NCBI RefSeq assembly: GCF_044068515.1
Contig: NZ_JBIPKI010000036.1
Coordinates: 1 to 25,920, forward strand
Length of the DNA: 25,920 nt
Origin: Desulfurivibrio sp044068515
Lineage (GTDB): Bacteria > Desulfobacterota > Desulfobulbia > Desulfobulbales > Desulfurivibrionaceae
Reading direction: 5' to 3'
A program made the position numbers and the translations under genes. Of this stretch, positions 20,359 through 25,920 are shown piece by piece (positions within the stretch are counted from its first letter, which is position 1; every line of letters begins with the position of its first letter). The notes under the pieces were generated by a model that did not search any database, was not told where the DNA came from, and saw nothing but the letters and a program-made list of their open reading frames with translations.

Positions 20359-22884
20359 TCAGCGTGACAGGCGCAATGAATTGGCCACCACCAGGATCGA
20401 ACTGGCGGCCATGGCGGCGGCGGCATATACCGGGGCCAGGTAGCCGGCGGCGGCCAGGGGCAAGGTTACCAGATTATAGGAAAAGGCCCAAAAAAGATTT
20501 TCCCGGATAATTTTCAGGCTGCGCCGGGCCAGGGCCAGGGCCGGGGCCAAATCGCCGAGCCGATCGCGAGTCAGAACCAGGCCGGCGGACCCGACGGCGA
20601 TATCGGTCCCCCCGGCCAGGGCGCAACCCACCTGGGCCGCAGCCAGAGCCGGCGCGTCGTTGATCCCGTCGCCCACCATCAGCACCCGGGCCCCTTGCGA
20701 GCGCAGTTGTTCGATGATTTCCTTCTTGCCGGCCGGATCGATGGCGCTGAACACCCGGCCAATGCCGGCCTCGGCCGCCACCCGTTGAGCCACCCCGGCA
20801 TTATCCCCGCTGAGCATCAGCAACTGCAAACCCCGCCGCTCAAGTTCCCGCACCAGCACCGCCGCGTCGGGCCGCAAGGTGTCATCCAGCAGAATAACCC
20901 CGACATAGCCCCGGTCCACGGCGACATGGACTTCGGTCAGGGGGGGCAAATCCGGCCCCGGCGCCGAACCGGGGCTTGCTCCCGGAGCCCGGGCCGCGGC
21001 CGGTTTCTCTTTAGGCCCCGCCTCAGCGCCGACCATCGCCGCCGACGGAACTACAATGCCCTGGTTGGCAAGAAATTCCCGGCTGCCGACAATTATTCGC
21101 CCCTCGGGGCTTTGCCCGACCATGCCGCGGCCGGCAACGGCTTTAATGGCCGACTGCTCTGCCCCCGCGCCGTCCGGAACCACTCCCCGCTCCCGGGCCG
21201 CCGTAACGATGGCCTCCGCCAGGGGATGGCTGGAACCGCTTTCCACGGCGGCCGCCAAGGCCAGCAGCCGGTCGGCCGGGGCGGCCGAACCCTCACCGCC
21301 CGGGGCGGGAACCAGGGCCACGACCTGGGGCCGGCCGGTGGTCAGGGTCCCGGTTTTGTCGAAGGCCACGTGGGTGATTTTGGCACTGGCCTCCAGGACA
21401 TCGCCGCCCCGATACAGGATCCCCCGGCCGGCGGCCCGGCCGGTGGCCACCAGAACGGCAGTGGGGGTAGCCAGTCCCAAAGCGCAGGGACAGGCCACCA
21501 CCAGGACGGCGATGGCCGTCAGCAGGGCCGGGCCGATCCCGATCCCCCGCCAGAGCCAGAAAATCAGGGTCACCAGGCTCAAAGCCAAAACCAGCGGCAC
21601 AAAGCCGGCGGCCAGGCGATCGGCCAGGCGCTGCACCGGGGCCTTGCGGGCCTGGGCCTCTTCCACCAGGTCGGCCATCCGGGCGACAAAGGATTCCGCC
21701 GCACTTTTGGCCACCCTTACGGTCAAAGCGCCGGTCAGGTTCAGGCTGCCGCTCACCACCGGATCCCCGGGCCCCCGCTTCAGGGGCCGGGCTTCACCGC
21801 TTACCACCGCTTCGTCCACCTCGGACTCCCCGGCCAGGATGCCGCCGTCCACCGGAAAGCGTTCCCCGGGCCGGACCAGGATCCGGTCGCCGGGCCGCAA
21901 GTCGCTGCTGTCCACCCGGACTTCCCGCCCCTCTTCCAGGCGCAAGGCGGTATCGGGGGTCAGGTGCAGGAGGCGATCGACCCCCGCGGCGGCCCGGCGC
22001 CGGGCGCTGTTTTCAAAAAGCCGGCCCAGCAGGATCAGGGTCACAATCATCGCCGCGGTTTCAAAATAGACTTCGCCCCCGGCCACGGTGGCGTAGAGGC
22101 TGTAAAAATAAGCGGCTAAGACGCCAAGGGCGACCAGCAGGTCCATGTTGGGCACGCCGCTGCGCCAGGCCCGCCAGGCTCCGAGCAGAAAGGGCCAGCC
22201 GGAGTAAAAGACCACCGGGGTGGTGACCAGGGCCGCCATTACCTGCATGAAATCGCGGGCAAATTCGCTGATGCCCTGGAAATAGCCGGCATAGAGGGCC
22301 AGGGAATAGCCCATGAGCTGCATGGCCAGGAAAAAGGCGGTGCCGAAGCGCAGGAGCAGATCGCGGCTTTCGGCCTCGGCGGCCCGGTGGAGATTGTCCC
22401 GGGTGAGTACCCGGGGGCGGTAGCCCAGGCGGGCGACGGCGGCAAAGATCCGGGCCGGGGTCAGCCGCTCCGGGTCGTAACGGACCAGGACCCGGTGGCT
22501 GCCGTAATTGGCCCGGGCCTGGTAAACCCCGGCCAGATCGGCAACGATTTTCTCAATCAGCCAGACACAGGTGGCGCAACGGATGCCCTCGACCAGGAAG
22601 GCCAGTTCGTCGCCTTCGGCTCCATGCCGGACATGGCGGTCCAGTATCTTGTCATCGTAGCGGGCGGCGAAAACCTCGGCCATGCCGCCGGGATCCTGCC
22701 AGGAGCGTTTGCGGTAATAATCGCCGAGGCCGGCCCCGGTGATGATCAACCAGGCTCCCAGACAGCCCCGGCAGCAGAAACGGTATTGGCTCCCGGCGCG
22801 TTCACTTTGGAACCCGCCATCGGCCGGCAAAGGATCCCGGCAATGATGGCAAGAAGCCAGAGCCCCTCCGTCATCCTCCATCAT
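20359..22884 (-). CDS. ccoI: Copper-transporting P1B-type ATPase CcoI
   Basis: The 841-residue protein has the CcoI order: an N-terminal cysteine module (Cys12, Cys15 and FCCRGC, Cys37-Cys41), an HMA-like domain with GIRCATC (near residue 100), eight membrane segments, the CPC metal site (near 464), DKTGT with the phosphorylated Asp (near 508), SSHPLAEAI and GDGINDAPAL (near 736). CcoI-type pumps export copper to the periplasm for assembly of the binuclear centre of cbb3 oxidase. The two-cysteine-module N-terminus separates CcoI from ordinary CopA. An extra Pro/Ala/Gly-rich linker (about 617-650) is inserted between the nucleotide-binding region and the last cytoplasmic part. The start is uncertain among ATG 22884, ATG 22881 and GTG 22893. 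Confidence 0.93.
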   Translation of the reverse strand: MMEDDGGALASCHHCRDPLPADGGFQSERAGSQYRFCCRGCLGAWLIITGAGLGDYYRKRSWQDPGGMAEVFAARYDDKILDRHVRHGAEGDELAFLVEGIRCATCVWLIEKIVADLAGVYQARANYGSHRVLVRYDPERLTPARIFAAVARLGYRPRVLTRDNLHRAAEAESRDLLLRFGTAFFLAMQLMGYSLALYAGYFQGISEFARDFMQVMAALVTTPVVFYSGWPFLLGAWRAWRSGVPNMDLLVALGVLAAYFYSLYATVAGGEVYFETAAMIVTLILLGRLFENSARRRAAAGVDRLLHLTPDTALRLEEGREVRVDSSDLRPGDRILVRPGERFPVDGGILAGESEVDEAVVSGEARPLKRGPGDPVVSGSLNLTGALTVRVAKSAAESFVARMADLVEEAQARKAPVQRLADRLAAGFVPLVLALSLVTLIFWLWRGIGIGPALLTAIAVLVVACPCALGLATPTAVLVATGRAAGRGILYRGGDVLEASAKITHVAFDKTGTLTTGRPQVVALVPAPGGEGSAAPADRLLALAAAVESGSSHPLAEAIVTAARERGVVPDGAGAEQSAIKAVAGRGMVGQSPEGRIIVGSREFLANQGIVVPSAAMVGAEAGPKEKPAAARAPGASPGSAPGPDLPPLTEVHVAVDRGYVGVILLDDTLRPDAAVLVRELERRGLQLLMLSGDNAGVAQRVAAEAGIGRVFSAIDPAGKKEIIEQLRSQGARVLMVGDGINDAPALAAAQVGCALAGGTDIAVGSAGLVLTRDRLGDLAPALALARRSLKIIRENLFWAFSYNLVTLPLAAAGYLAPVYAAAAMAASSILVVANSLRLSR

Positions 22885-23044
22885 CGCAACCACGCTTCCC
22901 GGATTCTCCCGCAGTGGAGTGATCGCCGCCTCGCCTCATTGCCAGTCACTTCAGTCGCTTCCTCCTGCCAGTAAAACCGGACTGAATCCGGATATTCCAC
23001 CTGAGCTTGGCGCGGTCCCCGGGTTCGGACGATAGCCCGGCCTG

Positions 23045-23102
23045 CTTGCCGCGGGGTACGCGGCGCCGTTCCGCTTGCCTCAACCCGCGGCCCTGCGGCA
23101 AG
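23045..23102. repeat. Nested inverted repeats between ccoH and ccoI
   Basis: CTTGCCGC (23045-23052) pairs with GCGGCAAG (23095-23102), and inside it CCGCGGG (23049-23055) pairs with CCCGCGG (23084-23090). On the plus strand TTTTCGTTTC follows, which looks like a terminator pointing into the 3' end of ccoH from the antisense side. On the minus strand it may be an mRNA processing or stability element in the 226-base gap before ccoI. Confidence 0.4.
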
Positions 23103-23110
23103 TTTTCGTT

Positions 23111-23638
23111 TCAGAGGGCCAGCTCCCCCCACTGGCCTGCGCTGACCCGGAACCGGCGATCCAAGCGGGCTTCCGCGGTGGCCGCCGACAACAAGAGTTC
23201 CACCGGATTGACTGGCACCTCGACCACCCTGGCCTGATAAACCCCCGGGGAGCTCTCAGCCAGGGTCACCTGCCAGAACTGGTCGTTGACCCCATTCCGG
23301 CGCGAACTCCGAATAGTGACCCGGCTGCCGCCGACCGGAGCACCGTCGCCATCGAGCAGGCGGGCCTGGAGCAACTCGCCCTCCCGGGCCAGCAGTACCT
23401 GCCAGCCAGCCGCGGCGGCGGCTCGCCAGGCCCGTTCCTCTGCATGGTAGCCTTGGCCGCTGCGATAGTAATCGGGATCGACCACCGGGCTTACCCGAGC
23501 CCCGGCCTGGTATATGGACCAGCTGCTGAAGAGCAGGAAGGCCAGGAAAAGGCCGCCCAGCAGCAGGGGCCAACGGTAACGGGCCGCCGCCGGCCAACGG
23601 GTGGAGCCGGAATCATTCAGGGGTTTGGCAATCTGCAT
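23111..23638 (-). CDS. ccoH: FixH/CcoH family protein
   Basis: The 175-residue product has one N-terminal membrane segment (about residues 24-44, WPLLLGGLFLAFLLFSSWSIY) and a periplasmic domain with the FixH landmarks SPVVDPDYYRSGQGYHAEERA, ARLLDGDGAPVGG, and a final ELLLSAATAEARLDRRFRV strand region. CcoH/FixH interacts with the cbb3 oxidase and is needed for its assembly and stability. Length is normal. The ATG has AGAGGA about 10 bases upstream. It lies between ccoG and ccoI, as usual in ccoGHIS operons, but with unusually long gaps of 234 and 226 bases on the two sides. Confidence 0.9.
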   Translation of the reverse strand: MQIAKPLNDSGSTRWPAAARYRWPLLLGGLFLAFLLFSSWSIYQAGARVSPVVDPDYYRSGQGYHAEERAWRAAAAAGWQVLLAREGELLQARLLDGDGAPVGGSRVTIRSSRRNGVNDQFWQVTLAESSPGVYQARVVEVPVNPVELLLSAATAEARLDRRFRVSAGQWGELAL

Positions 23639-23872
23639 GGTCTGGGTCCTCTGACTCCCGTTGCCATCACGGAAGGTTTGTGGTTGCAGGGTCGGCGGGT
23701 TGCGGAGTGACCGGTGCAGCCTTACCGGTTGCAGAAGGTCGCAGGAGCTTTAGGCAACCTTCCCCTGATGATATTTGCAGCCCGGTTTCAGAGATTTACT
23801 GCCCCGGCTGGCGATAAACCATAAACTTAATCTTCCACTTTTTACCATTTATCAGCTGGATAACCGAAAAAA

Positions 23873-25108
23873 TTACCAGGTGATACTCACCGGGGCATGT
23901 TCCCGCTCAGCCCGATCCACCAGCAAAAAGGTCAGAAATTTAACCTCTCCGGCCGCGGCCGGCGGCAGGACCACGGCGAAAAGCAGTTGGCGCCGCTCAC
24001 CGGCCTCCAGGACGAAGAAATCAGCTCCCTGGCCGATCACCGGCCCCGCCGGGTCCTCGGGAAAGGAGTTGCCGGCCCGGCCCCGGACCACCAGGCGATA
24101 TTCCGCCGCCATGGCGGTCCGGTTGGCCACCTGGGCCCGGAAACGGTGGATAGCCGGGCCCGCCGCCGGCGCCTCGGCCGTCACCAGCCGGGCCACCTGC
24201 AGACTGACGGCCTGGCGCTGGCCGGCCAGGTAAAAAAAGGCCGTCAGGCTGAGGAGGAAAACCAGCCCCACCAGCAACAGCCGCGGAGTCAGGAGGGCCT
24301 GCCGGTTGCCGTCATCCCAACCGAAGCGATACTGGATCAGGCCCGGCCGCCCCGGTTCAACCCGGGCCATGACCCGGCGGCAGGCGTCACGGCAGTTGCC
24401 GCAATTGATGCATTCCACCTGGAAGCCCCGGCGGATATCAATCCCCATCGGGCAGGCCCGCACGCAGGAACGGCAGTCGAGGCAGCGCCGCTCATGATCG
24501 GCGGTGACCCCCAGGGTCAGGGTGCCCCGGTCGAGCAGAATGGCCTGGAAACGCCCATAGGGGCAAAAATCCCGGCAGGCCAGGCGCCGAACCAGGGCCA
24601 GGTCGCAATAGACCAAAACCGTCAGGACCAGGGTAAAGCCCAGGGGCCAGGACCCCAACTCCCCGGCCCGCAGCTGCTGCCAGTAAATTTCCGGGGCGAC
24701 AAAATACCAGACCAGGGTCAATCCAACCAGCAGGGCCAGCAACAAATAAAAGGCCTGCAACGCCGGGCGACGAAACCAGGAACCGCCGAGGCCGGCGGGC
24801 TCGACCCGCAAACCCAGGCGGCGGGCCAGCCATTCGGCCAGGTTGTTCAGCCAGGTCTGGGGACAGCACCAGCCGCACCAGACCCGGCCCAGGACCATGG
24901 TCAGCAGCAGCAAGAAGAACAGCAGGGCCAGCAGAACCAGGCCCAGCAGGTAAAACTCTTCCAGCCGCAGTTGCCGCCCGAAAAAATAAAGGGTCCAGGA
25001 CGGGATGTCCAGGCGCAGCAGGCTGACGCCCTCCCAACGGAGGAAAGGCAGGCTGAAAAAGAGCAGCGCCCCGAGCCATTGACCGGCACGCCGCCAGGGC
25101 CGAATCAT
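23873..25108 (-). CDS. ccoG: cbb3 oxidase accessory iron-sulfur protein CcoG
   Basis: The 411-residue membrane protein has about five membrane segments and two ferredoxin-type clusters: Cys209-x2-Cys212-x2-Cys215-x3-Cys219-Pro (CLDCRSCVRACP) and Cys233-x2-Cys236-x2-Cys239-x3-Cys243 (CINCGNCRDAC). Extra cysteines lie in CGWCCPQTW (78-82) and CRDFCPYGRF (178-182), as in the polyferredoxin family. The C-terminal 110 residues are the Ig-like FixG domain in the periplasm (FRAQVANRTAMAAEYRLVV). CcoG reduces Cu(II) for the copper supply of cbb3 oxidase in Rhodobacter and related systems. The ATG at 25108 has GAAGG upstream. It is followed by ccoH, ccoI and ccoS and preceded by the small CcoP-like anchor gene. 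Confidence 0.95.
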   Translation of the reverse strand: MIRPWRRAGQWLGALLFFSLPFLRWEGVSLLRLDIPSWTLYFFGRQLRLEEFYLLGLVLLALLFFLLLLTMVLGRVWCGWCCPQTWLNNLAEWLARRLGLRVEPAGLGGSWFRRPALQAFYLLLALLVGLTLVWYFVAPEIYWQQLRAGELGSWPLGFTLVLTVLVYCDLALVRRLACRDFCPYGRFQAILLDRGTLTLGVTADHERRCLDCRSCVRACPMGIDIRRGFQVECINCGNCRDACRRVMARVEPGRPGLIQYRFGWDDGNRQALLTPRLLLVGLVFLLSLTAFFYLAGQRQAVSLQVARLVTAEAPAAGPAIHRFRAQVANRTAMAAEYRLVVRGRAGNSFPEDPAGPVIGQGADFFVLEAGERRQLLFAVVLPPAAAGEVKFLTFLLVDRAEREHAPVSITW

Positions 25109-25195
25109 GGGCGACCTTCAGCTGGCAGCTGACCAATTCTTTTAACGATGGATAACTGTTGGGCCCGGCACCAGCTTTTCCTGGGCCCACTCCAA

Positions 25196-25408
25196 CTAGC
25201 GGGTTACCGCCGTTTCCTGATGGACCGACATTTTCCGGGCGAATTCGTCGCTGGAACTCCAGCCGCTGAGGAGAAAATAGGCCGTGAAAAAAATTGCCCA
25301 GACCACCAGTCCGCCATAGAGCAATTTAAAATAAAACGGCGGCGCGGCGTGTCCTTCCTTGATGCCGTCGCTGTGGGGACCAGCCTGGGGGGTTGATGCC
25401 TTGCTCAT
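25196..25408 (-). CDS. Small membrane protein resembling the CcoP N-terminal anchor (FixP_N)
   Basis: The 70-residue product has one membrane segment (about residues 29-49, FKLLYGGLVVWAIFFTAYFLL) preceded by DGIKEGHAAPPFY. This matches the layout of the FixP_N domain at the start of CcoP, in which 'DGI.E......P..W..L.YG' precedes the membrane helix. There is no CXXCH motif, so it cannot bind heme c itself. It sits between ccoQ and ccoG, where ccoP belongs. The likely reading is a stand-alone CcoP anchor with heme c supplied by another subunit. AGAGG/AGGA lies before the ATG. The alternative, an unrelated small cbb3-associated protein, cannot be excluded. Confidence 0.7.
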   Translation of the reverse strand: MSKASTPQAGPHSDGIKEGHAAPPFYFKLLYGGLVVWAIFFTAYFLLSGWSSSDEFARKMSVHQETAVTR

Positions 25409-25517
25409 TGTCCTACCTCTCTTAAACCTTTAGATCAGCGTCACTCAATAGTGATCGGCAAAGCCGGCCTTGGGCCGGATATCAAACAAAAGCCGAACCA
25501 GCAACGGGGGCGGCAAA

Positions 25518-25661
25518 TTATTCGTCCGGCTCAAGCATCCGTTTTTTGGGTTCCTCCAGCCTTTTTTTGCGTTTGCCGCTGAAGGTCCAGACCACGATGG
25601 CGGCAAAAATCGCGAAAAGGCCGAAGGTGATCGCCAGATAGAGAATCCCCGCCCCGCTCAT
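25518..25661 (-). CDS. ccoQ: cbb3 oxidase small subunit CcoQ-like
   Basis: A 47-residue frame begins at ATG 25661 and ends with TAA at 25518-25520. It has one membrane segment (about residues 6-26, ILYLAITFGLFAIFAAIVVW) then TFSGKRKKRLEEPKKRML and an acidic end. This is the size and shape of CcoQ (FixQ), the small subunit that stabilises CcoP in the oxidase. Its start overlaps the cytochrome c stop by four bases (ATGA at 25658-25661), so the two are translationally coupled. Gene order cytochrome c, ccoQ, CcoP-like anchor, ccoG supports the call. Confidence 0.8.
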   Translation of the reverse strand: MSGAGILYLAITFGLFAIFAAIVVWTFSGKRKKRLEEPKKRMLEPDE

Positions 25662-25920
25662 CGCTCCGCCTCCCCATTGGTGATATAGCTGACGATTTGC
25701 CAGATCCGCTCGGCACCCAGGGAAGCAAAGCCCGGCATCCCGGCGGCCAGGCGGCCGTCATGGATGAGTTCAAAGAGCTTCTCGTCGCTCTCCGCCCAGC
25801 CGGAGAGATCCGGGGCAAAGCCCCCCTTGAGACCAGGACCGTGGCAGGCCACACACCTCTGATTATAGAAATCCCGCCCGGCCCGGATGGCCGCTGCGTC
25901 ATCGCGGTAGGGGTTGCCGG
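25658..25920 (-). CDS. Class I monoheme cytochrome c, probable cbb3 subunit, 5' end outside the window
   Basis: The frame is open to the right edge; 86 C-terminal residues are visible. They form one cytochrome c domain: YRDDAAAIRAGRDFYNQR leads to the heme site CVACH, then GPGLKGGFAPDLSG and the axial Met in AAGMPGF, ending with IWQIVSYITN. A single heme motif is seen; more may lie in the missing part, and it could be the tail of a longer subunit such as a CcoO or CcoP fusion. It overlaps ccoQ by four bases, so it belongs to the oxidase operon. It may provide the heme c that the CcoP-like anchor lacks. Confidence 0.85.
   Translation of the reverse strand, partial: GNPYRDDAAAIRAGRDFYNQRCVACHGPGLKGGFAPDLSGWAESDEKLFELIHDGRLAAGMPGFASLGAERIWQIVSYITNGEAER

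Noticed and set aside
22881..23132. An 83-codon minus-strand frame between ccoH and ccoI
   Set aside because: It overlaps the end of ccoH and the start of ccoI in another frame and is arginine-rich without a family pattern.
23753..23851. A 32-codon ATG frame on the minus strand in the ccoG-ccoH gap
   Set aside because: No Shine-Dalgarno site and no recognisable features; too short to support.
23897..25132. A 411-codon open frame antisense to ccoG
   Set aside because: Gln/Pro-rich product without domains; CcoG cysteine motifs on the minus strand settle the coding strand.

Overview
The window is GC-rich chromosomal DNA from a Gram-negative bacterium that makes lipoproteins and a microaerobic respiratory chain. 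The gene mix fits a Desulfobacterota lineage (Desulfobulbales or Desulfuromonadales type): a cbb3 oxidase assembly set, a LysM protein with the 'KDPFLWPSIWKLNP' style of domain, PA2778/PA2779-type proteins, DUF502, DUF3047 and a NodI/NodJ-like exporter. This placement is inference from gene content; there is no rRNA gene or other phylogenetic marker here. I saw no tRNA, rRNA, insertion sequence, phage gene or CRISPR array.

Left part (1-3400): the 3' part of a class I glutamine amidotransferase (peptidase C26 type), an iron superoxide dismutase gene with a very good extended -10 promoter, a DUF502 membrane protein, a TlpA/ResA-like thiol-disulfide lipoprotein and a small SHOCT-domain membrane protein. 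Convergent gene pairs here are separated by strong inverted repeats.

Envelope part (3400-10050): a minus-strand group PA2779-like protein, C39-like cysteine peptidase/TPR lipoprotein and AsmA-like protein; then a plus-strand operon DUF3047 protein, NodI-like ATPase and NodJ-like permease, tied together by stop/start overlaps; then a periplasmic YceI protein facing it.

Carbohydrate part (10190-16350): a minus-strand operon glgX, a fusion of a beta-phosphoglucomutase-like HAD domain with a trehalose-6-phosphate phosphatase domain, and a GH65 disaccharide phosphorylase. The domain order HAD, phosphatase, GH65 is that of mycobacterial OtsB1 (Rv2006), here cut into two adjacent genes. Together they suggest conversion between glycogen, trehalose or a related disaccharide, beta-glucose 1-phosphate and glucose 6-phosphate.

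Right part (16580-25920): a protein with two DUF1566 domains, then the cbb3 oxidase region on the minus strand, read from the right edge: a monoheme cytochrome c (cut by the window), ccoQ (47 residues), a 70-residue heme-free protein resembling the N-terminal anchor of CcoP, ccoG, ccoH, ccoI, ccoS and, beyond an oppositely oriented LysM gene, a TauE/SafE-like membrane protein. The catalytic subunits CcoN and CcoO must lie to the right of the window if present. The most unusual points are the apparently divided CcoP, the split OtsB1-like module, and a LysM gene with a long structured leader.
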